Shown: positions 50,842 through 60,060 of the stretch, piece after piece
Layout: the number at the start of each line of letters is the position of its first letter
Numbering within the stretch: the stretch's first letter is position 1
NCBI GenBank assembly: GCA_002418625.1
Contig: DIEM01000042.1
Location: 1-64,000 of the forward strand
Direction: 5' to 3'
From: Firmicutes bacterium UBA5774
Lineage (GTDB): Bacteria; Bacillota; Clostridia; Peptostreptococcales; Anaerovoracaceae
DNA length: 64,000 bases
Notes under the pieces: generated by a model
The model's database searches: none
The model's input: the letters and a program-made list of their open reading frames with translations, nothing else
What the model was told of the DNA's origin: nothing
Position numbers and translations under genes: made by a program

Positions 50842-52077
50842 ATGGCAAAGAAGCTTTTTATTGTGTGGCTTTCATTGACAATACTACTTTTCTCTTCAAT
50901 TTCTATCTGTGCAGAACAAACCGTACAAGGACAATATTTCAATAGAAATATAGTGATCAATGGAGAAAGAATCGAAAATTATCAAACAGATGACCCTTTG
51001 TTTCTCTACAAAAATTTGACTTATGTCCCTTTGACAGCAGAGATGGGCAATATATTGGGAATAAGTTGGGACATGAATTGGGAAAGCCGCACACTGACAA
51101 TTACAAAGAAAGAATCCACCCAGAGGAATTTTACCGAGAGATGGGTGAAAAACAACCAGCAGCCTGTTGCCGCAGAGATCCTGACAGGGGTCAGGCTTGA
51201 ACTGGCACTGCCGGTCGAGAATGGAATCGGCGAGATCCTGCAGGAAGCGCTTTCTACCGGTATCCTGGCCGCAACGGCCGGAGACGAAATGAAAGCGGTA
51301 CAGCAGGCCGAAATGGATGCATCGGAAGCAGTAGATGAAGAGACTGCCAATGCCGAAGATGAAATGATCACGGAAGACGCTTCGGCCGGCGCCGGATCGA
51401 ACGAGGCGGCAGATGCCGCAGCGGTGGAAGCAGGACAGCCTGCGTATGAGATCCTGGCTTCAGGCGATGTGATCTACGTACCGGTCAGCGCGATCGTTGC
51501 CGATGGAAAATTCGGATGGGATGTGTTCTATGATTCCTATTCCGGCATTTACTTGACGACGGATGGCATGACTGCTGCGAAAGCGACCTTCGATGAACCG
51601 GAATCGCGCTATAACAGGGGACTGGTCAATTATGTAAGGTCTTATAATGGCAACTATACGGTCAATCAGGCCCAGAACCTGATCTTTACGATCAAGCGGG
51701 AGGCTAAGATCTACAAGGTGGATCCGATCCTGATCATGGCGATAGCCCACAAGGAAAGCACCTTCACCGAAAAGGCAAGATCGTCGAGCGGAGCGCTTGG
51801 CATCATGCAGGTAATGCCTTCCACGGGCGCCAGATACGGACTTTCGACGTCGGATCTTCTGAATGCGCATAAGAACATCGAATTCGGAACCTTGTATATC
51901 AAGGAAAGGATCGAGGCATACGACGACAACTGGGTCAAGGCGTTATCGGCCTATAATCAGGGATCGACCGCAGTCAACAGGGGCGGATATTCGACCCGAT
52001 ACGCGGATCTTGTGGTCCTGAAGTTCAATAAGATCAACGAATACCTAAAAGTCAACGGATACGGCACAGGAGAATAA
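50842..52077 (+). CDS. Secreted lytic transglycosylase with copper-amine-oxidase-N-like domain
   Basis: This 411-residue protein has a signal peptide (about 1-24), a Cu_amine_oxidN1-like domain in two parts (about 32-92: FNRNIVINGERIENYQTDDPLF, LTYVPLTAEMGNILG; and about 200-245: ILASGDVIYVPVSAIV), an acidic Ala/Glu linker between them (about 130-200), and a C-terminal SLT domain (about 275-405) with catalytic E305 in AHKESTF, SGALGIMQVMPST and ALSAYNQG. The linker insertion within the wall-binding domain is unusual. It cuts peptidoglycan during growth or spore formation. Confidence 0.85.
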   Translation: MAKKLFIVWLSLTILLFSSISICAEQTVQGQYFNRNIVINGERIENYQTDDPLFLYKNLTYVPLTAEMGNILGISWDMNWESRTLTITKKESTQRNFTERWVKNNQQPVAAEILTGVRLELALPVENGIGEILQEALSTGILAATAGDEMKAVQQAEMDASEAVDEETANAEDEMITEDASAGAGSNEAADAAAVEAGQPAYEILASGDVIYVPVSAIVADGKFGWDVFYDSYSGIYLTTDGMTAAKATFDEPESRYNRGLVNYVRSYNGNYTVNQAQNLIFTIKREAKIYKVDPILIMAIAHKESTFTEKARSSSGALGIMQVMPSTGARYGLSTSDLLNAHKNIEFGTLYIKERIEAYDDNWVKALSAYNQGSTAVNRGGYSTRYADLVVLKFNKINEYLKVNGYGTGE

Positions 52078-52087
52078 TCAATTTCAT

Positions 52088-52118
52088 AAAGAACCGAAGG
52101 AAACTTCGGTTCTTTTAT
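52088..52118 (+). terminator. Terminator of the transglycosylase gene
   Basis: AAAGAACCGAAG and CTTCGGTTCTTT with GAAA loop, followed by T-rich sequence. Confidence 0.85.
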
Positions 52119-52131
52119 TTAATGAATAAAG

Positions 52132-52160
52132 TTGCTTTTTTTTTCGGATGTAACTAATAT
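52132..52160 (+). promoter_or_regulatory. Promoter of purL
   Basis: TTGCTT (52132-52137), a 17-nt T-rich spacer and TAATAT (52155-52160), about 58 nt before the purL ATG. No purine riboswitch is visible in the leader. Confidence 0.65.
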
Positions 52161-52224
52161 GTATATATAAACTTGGCTGGCAACGCAGGACGCGCAGCCG
52201 GACTGAAAAGCGGAGGACCCTTTA

Positions 52225-55200
52225 ATGATGGTGAAAAGAATTTATGTTGAAAAGAAAAAGGGATTTGATATCGAAGCGGCAGCGCTCTGTGAGGATTTGA
52301 AGGAAAGCCTTCATTTGAGGGGACTGACAGGAGTCAGGATCTTCAACCGTTATGATATGGAAGGCGTCGATGATTCGACATATAAAGCTGCGAAATTCAG
52401 CGTATTTGCGGAACCGGCCGTTGATGTCGCCTATGATGAGATGCTGGACATCTTCAAGCCTGCTGATTCAGAATCAGATAAAAATATGAGCGTGCGGTAT
52501 TTCGCCGTCGAATACCTTCCGGGTCAGTTTGACCAGAGAGCGGATTCCGCCGCGCAATGCATACAGATGATCAGTATGAAAGAAAAGCCGGAGGTCAGGT
52601 TTGCCAGGGTCATATGCCTTGAGGGCGATATTAGCGACGATCAGTTTGAAGCCGTCAGGAAGTATTGCGTGAACCCGGTCGATTCTCATGAAGCTGAAAT
52701 TGAAAAGCCGGCGGGACTTGCGATGGAAATGGCGTATCCTCCTGATGTCGAAACGATCAGGGGGTTTATGAACATGAACGATGATGAAGTGGCCGATTTC
52801 AGGGATAGTCAGCAATTCGCCATGAGCCTGGCTGATATCAAATATGTGCGGGACTATTTCAAGAATGAAGAGTTCAGGGATCCGACGGCTTCCGAGCTGA
52901 AGGTCATCGACACATATTGGTCCGATCACTGCCGACATACGACGTTCTTGACGGCGATCAGGGAGGTCAGGATCGGGGACGGGCGATATGAGGCCCTTTT
53001 CAGATCGGCATACGAGGAGTATTTCAGAATCAGGAAGGAATTGTATGGAACAGTCGCCAGAGATGTTACGCTGATGGATCTGGCTGTGATCGGCGCGAAA
53101 TACATGAAGGCGAAAGGCAGGCTGTCCGACCTGGACGAATCCGAAGAAATCAATGCCTGCAGTATAAAAGTCAAAGCAACGGTCAAAGGGGAGGAAGAGG
53201 ACTGGCTTGTGATGTTCAAAAACGAGACCCATAATCATCCGACTGAGATCGAGCCGTTCGGCGGCGCGGCGACGTGTCTCGGCGGCGCCATTCGCGATCC
53301 GCTGTCGGGCAGGGTGTATGTATACCAGGCGATGCGCGTGACGGGAAGCGGCGATCCCAGAGCCGCGATAGAGAAAACGCTGCCCGGCAAGCTGCCGCAG
53401 CGAAAGATCACAAGGGAAGCGGCGGCGGGCTACAGTTCGTACGGCAACCAGATCGGCCTGGCTACGGGACAGGTTTCGGAAATCTATCATGAGGGCTATG
53501 TGGCAAAGAGAATGGAAGTCGGGGCGGTGATCGGAGCCGCGCCGGCAGCCAATATCTATAGGGAAAAACCGGGAACGGGGGATCGAGTCGTTCTTGTAGG
53601 CGGCAGGACAGGCAGGGACGGCTGCGGCGGCGCGACGGGATCTTCAAAGGAACATACGGAGGAATCCATATTGACCTGCGGCGCGGAGGTGCAGAAAGGG
53701 AATCCGCCTGTAGAGCGCAATATTCAAAGATTATTCAGAAGATCTGAGGCGACGCTTCTGATAAAAAAATGCAATGATTTCGGGGCCGGAGGCGTTTCTG
53801 TCGCTATCGGCGAGCTTGCCGACAGTCTTGATATCGATCTGGATCTTGTGCGAAAAAAATATGAAGGACTCGACGGAACAGAGCTGGCGATTTCGGAATC
53901 CCAGGAGCGCATGGCCGTCGTCGTGGCTGAAGGGGATCTTGAGAAATTCGAGGCGTACGCAGCCGAAGAGAACCTGGAGGCGGTCGCAGTCGCAAAAGTA
54001 ACGGATACCGGAAGGCTGCGGATGTTCTGGAGAGGTAAATGCATATTGGACATCAGCCGTCAATTTTTAGATACAAATGGCGTGAAGCAGGAAACAAAAG
54101 CGGTTCTGGCCGGAGATGCGCCGGATGACATTTTTGATGCGAAAAGTCCTGCGGACAAGGAAATGAGCCTCAGGGAACAATGGTTCACGATGCTGACAAG
54201 CTTGACGTGCGCCAGTCAAAAGGGCCTGGTCGAGAGGTTCGACAGCACGATCGGCGCCGGGACGATCCTGATGCCGCTTGGAGGCAAATATCAGCTGACG
54301 CCGGCCATGGGAATGGCTGCGAAGCTTCCTGCCCTTACAGGCGACACGGAAACAGCGACACTGATGGCTTATGGATTCGATCCGATCTTATCAGAAAAGA
54401 GCCCGTTCCATGGCGCTTTATATGCCGTGGTGGATTCGGTCACCAAGATCGTGGCGATGGGTGGAGATCCGTTCAAAGTGCGATTGAGCTTCCAGGAATA
54501 TTTTGAGAAGCTGGGCAGCGATCCCGTCAAGTGGGGCAAGCCTTTCGCCGCGCTTTTGGGTGCGCTGAAAGCGCAAAAGGAGCTTGAGATCGCCGCCATT
54601 GGCGGCAAGGACAGTATGTCGGGCACCTTCAACGAGCTTCATGTGCCGCCGACCCTTATTTCGTTCGCGGTGGCGCCTGTTCTGGCCGACGAGGTCATTT
54701 CCCCCGAAATCAAGCGTCCGGGCAACCGTCTGGCATTGCTTCAGGCTCGGTATGACAAGGATGATGCCATCGACTTCATTCAATACAAGAAAAACATGAG
54801 CAAGGTCCGTAAAATGGCGGAAAAAGGGCTGATTTTGTCCGCGAGCACGATCGGCAGGGGAGGGATCGCCGGCGCAGTCTCTAAAATGGCTTTTGGCAAC
54901 AAAATCGGTGTGGCGCTTGAAAATATTGCAAGAGAGGATCTGTTCAAGCCGATGTACGGCGCGATGATCCTGGAGCTTGACAGAGAAGCGAACCTTGATC
55001 AGCTTTTTGTCGGGATCGATTTCAAGGCCATTGGGAAAACAATAGAAGAACGGACGATCAAAGTGCTTGGCAATGAGTTCGATATGGAGCGGATGATCAG
55101 GGACTGGAAGAAGCCGCTTGAAGCGATTTTTCCGACACGGACCGCGGGAGAAACTCCGGCGGCGCCGGAGGCGTTCGGCTTCGGAAATCTTGTGACGCAG

Positions 55201-56085
55201 GAGCAGCTGATACCGCTTGATGAAAATGAGATACAGACCATTAATTATTTTGAGCGCAATCCGGCGCGTCCGGCAGTAAAAATCGCGGTGCCAAAGGTGA
55301 CGATCCTGACGTTCCCGGGGACGAACTGCGAGGTCGACTCCAGAAGAGCATTCGAAAAAGCCGGTGCTGACGCCGAAACGATGATTTTCCGAAATCTGAC
55401 GACAGCGGAGCTGGAGGAATCGATCCGGGAGATGGCGCGTATGATCAGGAGAAGCCAGATCGTTATGATACCGGGTGGCTTCAGCGGAGGCGACGAGCCG
55501 GACGGATCAGCCAAATTCATCACCGCCGTATTCAGGAATCCCATGATCCGCGAGGCGGTGGCAGATTTGCTGGAAAACAGGGATGGACTCATGCTGGGGA
55601 TATGCAACGGATTCCAGGCGCTGATCAAGCTCGGACTCGTTCCATACGGCAGGATCGTCGATCAGGATGAAGACAGCCCTACACTGACCTACAACAGTAT
55701 CGGGCGGCATGTATCGTGTCTTGTCAGGACGAGGGTCGCCTCGGTCAAATCTCCCTGGTTCAGCAGGATCAAGGTCGGAGACGTCCATACGATCCCGGTG
55801 TCCCATGGGGAAGGACGTTTCATAGCAAGCGGCGCACAGATATCGATGCTGGCGAGAGCCGGGCAGATAGCGGCTCAGTACGTGGATCACAGCGGCGAGC
55901 CGTCCATGGCTATAGAGGCGAATCCAAACAATTCGGTATGGGCGGTGGAAGCCCTCACGTCCCCGGACGGGCGCGTGCTTGGTAAAATGGCCCATTCCGA
56001 GAGGATCGGAAGGAATCTTTACAAGAATGTTCCGGGAGATACCGACCAGAAGCTGTTTGAAGCCGGAGTTTCGTATTTTAAATAA
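52225..56085 (+). CDS. purL: Phosphoribosylformylglycinamidine synthase, single chain
   Basis: This 1286-residue FGAM synthase uses ATP and glutamine to convert FGAR to FGAM, the fourth step of purine synthesis. It has an N-terminal domain, two AIRS-like halves with HNHPTEIEPFGGAATCLGGAIRDPLSGR (about 332-360) and GGKDSMSGTFNELHVPPT (about 792-810), and a C-terminal class I glutaminase (about 1030-1286) with MIPGGFSGGDEPDG, catalytic Cys in GICNGFQALIKLG (about 1131) and HGEGRF. The length and order match the clade-II Clostridia form, so no purS or purQ is needed, and none is present. Confidence 0.95.
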   Translation: MMVKRIYVEKKKGFDIEAAALCEDLKESLHLRGLTGVRIFNRYDMEGVDDSTYKAAKFSVFAEPAVDVAYDEMLDIFKPADSESDKNMSVRYFAVEYLPGQFDQRADSAAQCIQMISMKEKPEVRFARVICLEGDISDDQFEAVRKYCVNPVDSHEAEIEKPAGLAMEMAYPPDVETIRGFMNMNDDEVADFRDSQQFAMSLADIKYVRDYFKNEEFRDPTASELKVIDTYWSDHCRHTTFLTAIREVRIGDGRYEALFRSAYEEYFRIRKELYGTVARDVTLMDLAVIGAKYMKAKGRLSDLDESEEINACSIKVKATVKGEEEDWLVMFKNETHNHPTEIEPFGGAATCLGGAIRDPLSGRVYVYQAMRVTGSGDPRAAIEKTLPGKLPQRKITREAAAGYSSYGNQIGLATGQVSEIYHEGYVAKRMEVGAVIGAAPAANIYREKPGTGDRVVLVGGRTGRDGCGGATGSSKEHTEESILTCGAEVQKGNPPVERNIQRLFRRSEATLLIKKCNDFGAGGVSVAIGELADSLDIDLDLVRKKYEGLDGTELAISESQERMAVVVAEGDLEKFEAYAAEENLEAVAVAKVTDTGRLRMFWRGKCILDISRQFLDTNGVKQETKAVLAGDAPDDIFDAKSPADKEMSLREQWFTMLTSLTCASQKGLVERFDSTIGAGTILMPLGGKYQLTPAMGMAAKLPALTGDTETATLMAYGFDPILSEKSPFHGALYAVVDSVTKIVAMGGDPFKVRLSFQEYFEKLGSDPVKWGKPFAALLGALKAQKELEIAAIGGKDSMSGTFNELHVPPTLISFAVAPVLADEVISPEIKRPGNRLALLQARYDKDDAIDFIQYKKNMSKVRKMAEKGLILSASTIGRGGIAGAVSKMAFGNKIGVALENIAREDLFKPMYGAMILELDREANLDQLFVGIDFKAIGKTIEERTIKVLGNEFDMERMIRDWKKPLEAIFPTRTAGETPAAPEAFGFGNLVTQEQLIPLDENEIQTINYFERNPARPAVKIAVPKVTILTFPGTNCEVDSRRAFEKAGADAETMIFRNLTTAELEESIREMARMIRRSQIVMIPGGFSGGDEPDGSAKFITAVFRNPMIREAVADLLENRDGLMLGICNGFQALIKLGLVPYGRIVDQDEDSPTLTYNSIGRHVSCLVRTRVASVKSPWFSRIKVGDVHTIPVSHGEGRFIASGAQISMLARAGQIAAQYVDHSGEPSMAIEANPNNSVWAVEALTSPDGRVLGKMAHSERIGRNLYKNVPGDTDQKLFEAGVSYFK

Positions 56086-56136
56086 TATTGCGGCGTCTCA
56101 GAGTCTGCGGGATCGGGGAATGCCGGGAGCGTGGAG

Positions 56137-56184
56137 CAGGCAGGAAAGCTGTTGCCGTCGGCGGCGGTTTCCCTGCCTGTTTTT
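56137..56184 (+). terminator. Terminator of purL
   Basis: CAGGCAGGAAA and TTTCCCTGCCTG around a GC-rich loop, then T5. It separates purL from the next purine unit. Confidence 0.8.
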
Positions 56185-56273
56185 CAAAAGAACAAAACAC
56201 GAATGATATTATATTATAAAATTATAATGTTCGGAAATAAACTAAAAAGAATGGGCATAAAGAAAAAATAGGC

Positions 56274-56282
56274 TGGTATAAT
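56274..56282 (+). promoter_or_regulatory. Extended -10 promoter of the purE-purD unit
   Basis: TGG-TATAAT matches the TGnTATAAT class, with a weak -35. A 60-nt leader follows with a small AGCG/CGCT hairpin and AAGGAGG; no guanine riboswitch core is seen. Confidence 0.65.
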
Positions 56283-56348
56283 GGCAAAAACTCGAATATA
56301 CTTATAAAGTAGCGTGAAACGCTGATTACAAGAAGGAGGCAAAATGCG

Positions 56349-56855
56349 ATGAAAGCAGCCATAATTATGGGAAGTGACTCGGATTATCCGATCGTGGAAA
56401 AAGCGGAAAAGGTTCTCGCTGATTTTGGTGTTGAATGTGAAACGAGGATCATTTCAGCCCATCGCACGCCGAGAGTGGCGGAGGCATTTGCTTCGCACGC
56501 GGAGGAAAACGGCATTGAGGTCATCATTGGAGCGGCAGGTAAGGCGGCGCATCTGGCTGGGGTCATTGCTGCTTTCACACCGCTGCCTGTCATCGGGCTG
56601 CCGGTCAAGTCGTCCACGATGGATGGACTCGATTCGCTGCTGTCCATGGTCCAGATGCCTGCAGGAGTACCGGTGGCAACGGTGGCCATCAATGGAGCCG
56701 AAAACGCGGGGCTGCTTGCGGTCCAGATCCTGTCGGTGAAATATCCCGAGCTCAGGGAAGCCATAAAGGACTATAAACGAAAAATGGAAGAAGATGTGAT
56801 AGCGAAAGACAAGGCATTTGCGGAAGGGCGCCAAGGCGCGGGAAAGGGAGAATGA
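56349..56855 (+). CDS. purE: N5-carboxyaminoimidazole ribonucleotide mutase
   Basis: This 168-residue enzyme has MGSDSDYP (about 7-14), ISAHRTP (about 39-45), [23 protein letters not shown] and [16 protein letters not shown], the pattern of class I PurE. It carboxylates the AIR ring carbon via N5-CAIR. purK, its usual partner, is not in the window, so the class (I or AIR-carboxylase class II) is not certain. AAGGAGG is 9-14 nt before ATG 56349, as the ATG at 56344 meets a stop at once. Confidence 0.92.
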   Translation: MKAAIIMGSDSDYPIVEKAEKVLADFGVECETRIISAHRTPRVAEAFASHAEENGIEVIIGAAGKAAHLAGVIAAFTPLPVIGLPVKSSTMDGLDSLLSMVQMPAGVPVATVAINGAENAGLLAVQILSVKYPELREAIKDYKRKMEEDVIAKDKAFAEGRQGAGKGE

Positions 56856-56856
56856 G

Positions 56857-57570
56857 ATGAAGAAGCTGGAAATGATATATGAAGGGAAAGCCAAGAAGGT
56901 CTTTAAGACTGATGATCCGAAAAAATACGTTGTGGAATACAAGGATGACGCGACAGCTTTCAACGGATTGAAAAAGGGCTCCATCGCCGATAAGGGCATC
57001 GTGAACAACACCATGTCCGCCATCATATTTGAAATGCTGGAAGGCAAGGGCATTCCGACGCACATGGTGGAGCTGCTCAGCGACAGGGAAACCCTGGTTA
57101 AAGCCGTCAGGATCCTGCCGCTCGAGGTCATCGTCAGGAACATAGCCGCCGGGTCCATGTCCAAGAGACTGGGCATCGAGGAAGGCAGGGTGCTCCCGCA
57201 TATCGTCCTTGAATTTTCATACAAGAACGACGAATTGGGCGATCCGCTGATCAATGACGATCATGCGTACGCCATGGAGCTTGCGACGCCTGAACAGGTG
57301 GCACAGGTCAAGGAATATGCATTGAAGATCAATGAATACCTGAAGGAATTCTTTCTGGACAAGGGGCTCAAATTGGTTGATTTCAAGCTGGAATTCGGTC
57401 TGTATGACGGCGAGGTGATCCTGGCTGACGAAATCTCTCCCGACACCTGCAGGCTATGGGATGTCGTGACCAATGAGAAGATGGACAAGGATAGATTCAG
57501 GAGGGATCTTGGCAATGTGGAGGAGACTTATCAGGAAGTGCTGAAAAGGATCAGGAAATGTGCGGAATAG
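56857..57570 (+). CDS. purC: SAICAR synthase
   Basis: This 237-residue enzyme joins CAIR and aspartate. It has [13 protein letters not shown] (about 7-19), [27 protein letters not shown] (about 92-105) and [12 protein letters not shown] (about 192-203). GGGAGAATGAG is before ATG 56857; the in-frame ATG at 56818 lies inside purE. It overlaps purF by 13 nt. Confidence 0.95.
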   Translation: MKKLEMIYEGKAKKVFKTDDPKKYVVEYKDDATAFNGLKKGSIADKGIVNNTMSAIIFEMLEGKGIPTHMVELLSDRETLVKAVRILPLEVIVRNIAAGSMSKRLGIEEGRVLPHIVLEFSYKNDELGDPLINDDHAYAMELATPEQVAQVKEYALKINEYLKEFFLDKGLKLVDFKLEFGLYDGEVILADEISPDTCRLWDVVTNEKMDKDRFRRDLGNVEETYQEVLKRIRKCAE

Positions 57571-58946
57571 TCGGGATCTACGCACCAGGCAGAAAAGACA
57601 TCGCCCGGGCGGTCTATTATGGTCTGCACTCGCTGCAGCACCGCGGGCAGGAAAGCGCCGGAATCGCTTCGAATAAGGATGGCAAGATCCAATATTACAA
57701 GGAGATGGGCCTTGTGCAGGAGGTTTTCAACGATGAGATCATCGGCAGGCTCCAGGGCGATATCTCCATAGGTCATGTACGGTATTCGACCACAGGCGAA
57801 AGCTATGTGGCCAATGCCATGCCGCTGGTCGTGTATCATAAGGGCGGCAGCCTTGCGCTGGCGCATAACGGCAATCTCGTGAATGCGAGGGAGCTTCGCG
57901 ATAGGATGCAGGACAATGGCGTCATTTTCCAGACCTCCATCGATTCGGAGGTCATGGCGTGCCTGATAGCGAAATACAGCAGGGATAACGACATGGAGCA
58001 GGCGATCCAAAGGACGCTTGAAGAAGTCAGGGGCTCCTATGCGCTTGTTATCACCTGCGGAGAAAAATTGATCGGCGTCCGTGACCCTTATGGAATCAGG
58101 CCGCTGTGCATCGGAAAATTGCCAGACGGGTTCGTCATATCCTCGGAAAGCTGCATTTTCCCGCTGATCGGCGCTGAATTTTTAAGAGACGTCGAGCCCG
58201 GAGAAATGGTCACCGTTGAGAACGGACAGCTGCGGACGGTCAAAAATGGCGGTAAAAAAGGGCGCGCGGTCTGCTCGTTCGAATATGTCTATCTGGCGAG
58301 GCCGGACAGCGACATGGACGAAAAAAGCGTCTATATTGCCAGAAGCAATGCTGGAAGGATCCTGGCAAAGGAGCAGCCGGTCGAAGCGGACATGGTCATT
58401 GCGGTACCGGATTCGGGAACCGTCGCTGCCATAGGCTTCGCCGAGGAATCCGGCATCCCGTTCGGGGAAGGACTTATCAAGAACAGGTATGTGGGCCGGA
58501 CATTCATCCAGCCTGACCAGAGAATGAGGGAACAAAGCGTCAAGATGAAGCTCAATGTGCTCAGGGACAATGTCCGGGGCAAGCGGATCGTGATGATCGA
58601 CGATTCCATCGTCCGCGGCACCACGAGCGGCAAGATCGTCAAGATGCTGAAGGAGGCAGGCGCCACCGAGGTCCATGTGCGCATCAGCTCGCCGCCGGTG
58701 ACCCACTCATGCCATTTCGGAATAGATACGCCCAGCAGGAAGAACCTTGTTGCGGCAAACCATTCGATCAAGGAGATCAGGCGCATGATCGGCGCCGACA
58801 GCCTTGGATATCTGAGCGTGGAAGGCCTGTGGGAAGCCATCGGCCTGGGCGGCTGCAGCATATGCGCGGCTTGCTTCAATGGAGAATATCCCATAGCGGT
58901 GCCCGAGACGGGTGACAAATTCGTGCTGGGAAAAGCCGCAGTATGA
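57558..58946 (+). CDS. purF: Amidophosphoribosyltransferase
   Basis: This 462-residue enzyme makes phosphoribosylamine from PRPP and glutamine, the first purine step. The catalytic N-terminal Cys is C2 (MCGIVGIY), so only Met has to be removed and there is no long propeptide as in B. subtilis. [14 protein letters not shown] and the PRPP loop [12 protein letters not shown] (about 347-358) are intact. Cys in CSFEYVY, HSCHFG and CSICAAC match the 4Fe-4S ligands of oxygen-sensitive PurF. The start lies within purC, so they are translationally coupled. Confidence 0.95.
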   Translation: MCGIVGIYAPGRKDIARAVYYGLHSLQHRGQESAGIASNKDGKIQYYKEMGLVQEVFNDEIIGRLQGDISIGHVRYSTTGESYVANAMPLVVYHKGGSLALAHNGNLVNARELRDRMQDNGVIFQTSIDSEVMACLIAKYSRDNDMEQAIQRTLEEVRGSYALVITCGEKLIGVRDPYGIRPLCIGKLPDGFVISSESCIFPLIGAEFLRDVEPGEMVTVENGQLRTVKNGGKKGRAVCSFEYVYLARPDSDMDEKSVYIARSNAGRILAKEQPVEADMVIAVPDSGTVAAIGFAEESGIPFGEGLIKNRYVGRTFIQPDQRMREQSVKMKLNVLRDNVRGKRIVMIDDSIVRGTTSGKIVKMLKEAGATEVHVRISSPPVTHSCHFGIDTPSRKNLVAANHSIKEIRRMIGADSLGYLSVEGLWEAIGLGGCSICAACFNGEYPIAVPETGDKFVLGKAAV

Positions 58947-58978
58947 TAGTATAGAATAAAACTGGATGAAAGGAGAGC

Positions 58979-59038
58979 ATGGCGGGGGCATCCCGGGGGA
59001 TGCGGTCCATGCGGGGATCGGAATGTCGGATCAATTGA
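58979..59038 (+). CDS. Possible 19-codon leader ORF overlapping purM start
   Basis: The strongest ribosome site in the purF-purM gap (AAAGGAG) serves ATG 58979, which reads 19 codons in another frame and stops at 59038, 15 nt inside purM. It could couple translation into purM, whose own site is weak. It may equally be a chance frame. Confidence 0.35.
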   Translation: MAGASRGMRSMRGSECRIN

Positions 59039-60060
59039 CTTACAAGGAGGCGGGCGTTGACACCAAGGAAGGCGAACGCGCTGTAAAGCTCATGAAAGGC
59101 CATGTGCAGAAAACCTTCAATGCCAATGTGCTGACCGGGCTTGGCAGCTTTGGAAGCCTGTTCAGGCTGGACCTTGAGGGCATCAGCGAGCCTGTGCTGG
59201 TTTCCGGGACCGATGGCGTCGGGACCAAGCTCAAGATCGCGTTCATGATGGACCGTCATGATACGGTGGGACAGGATTGTGTCGCGATGTGCGTCAACGA
59301 TGTGCTGTGCCAGGGAGCGAAGCCGCTTTTTTTTCTCGATTATATTGCAACAGGGAAAGTGAAGGCGGAAAAGGTCGCCGATATCGTCAAGGGCATCGCG
59401 GACGGCTGCGTGATCGCTGGCTGTGCGCTTGTTGGCGGCGAGACGGCGGAGATGCCTGATTTCTACAGCGACGGTGAATACGATATGGCCGGCTTTGCAG
59501 TCGGTATCGTGGACAGGTCGCGGATCATAGACGGATCTGGGATCCGCGAGGGCGATGTGCTGGTCGGCATACCGTCGAGCGGGATCCACAGCAATGGCTA
59601 TTCCCTGGTTCGGAAACTGTTTTTCGAACGCATGGGAATGTCGGTCGGGGATTACGTGGAGGATCTTGGCATGACCCTCGGCGAAGCGCTGATCAAGCCG
59701 ACAAAAATATACGCGAAGGAATGCGAGGCCGTTCTGCCGGAGCTTCCCGTAAGCGGGATCATTCATATCACCGGGGGCGGCTTCTTTGAAAATATACCGC
59801 GCATCATCCCGGAAGGCCTTGGAGTCGAAATAAATGTCGGATCCTGGGAGGTGCCGCCGATCCTCAAATATATCCAAAAGTGCGGAAATGTCGCGCAGCA
59901 GGAGATGTTTGCCACCTTCAACATGGGGGTCGGCATGATCATGATCATCAATGAGGCGGACGCTTTTAAAGTCATCTCGAAGCTTGCCAAAATCGGCGAA
60001 AAGACAGCGGTCATAGGAAAAGTCGTTAAGGGTTCCGGAGTCGTCTTATGCCAAAAGTAA
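59023..60060 (+). CDS. purM: Phosphoribosylformylglycinamidine cyclo-ligase (AIR synthetase)
   Basis: This 345-residue enzyme closes the imidazole ring of AIR. It has [17 protein letters not shown] (about 5-21), [25 protein letters not shown] (about 66-78), [29 protein letters not shown] and [14 protein letters not shown] 59023 gives the length of B. subtilis PurM. A longer frame from ATG 58966 adds 19 Gly-rich residues and has no ribosome site. It overlaps the next gene by 13 nt. Confidence 0.93.
   Translation: MSDQLTYKEAGVDTKEGERAVKLMKGHVQKTFNANVLTGLGSFGSLFRLDLEGISEPVLVSGTDGVGTKLKIAFMMDRHDTVGQDCVAMCVNDVLCQGAKPLFFLDYIATGKVKAEKVADIVKGIADGCVIAGCALVGGETAEMPDFYSDGEYDMAGFAVGIVDRSRIIDGSGIREGDVLVGIPSSGIHSNGYSLVRKLFFERMGMSVGDYVEDLGMTLGEALIKPTKIYAKECEAVLPELPVSGIIHITGGGFFENIPRIIPEGLGVEINVGSWEVPPILKYIQKCGNVAQQEMFATFNMGVGMIMIINEADAFKVISKLAKIGEKTAVIGKVVKGSGVVLCQK

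Noticed and set aside
52474..53490. 338-codon reverse ORF opposite purL
   Set aside because: It is antisense to the conserved core of PurL; the composition is the mirror of the forward codons.
56283..56348. Guanine or PRPP riboswitch before purE
   Set aside because: The leader is only about 60 nt and lacks the three-way junction core; only one small hairpin is visible.
58876..59877. 333-codon reverse ORF opposite purF and purM
   Set aside because: Antisense to conserved purine genes, no start signal.
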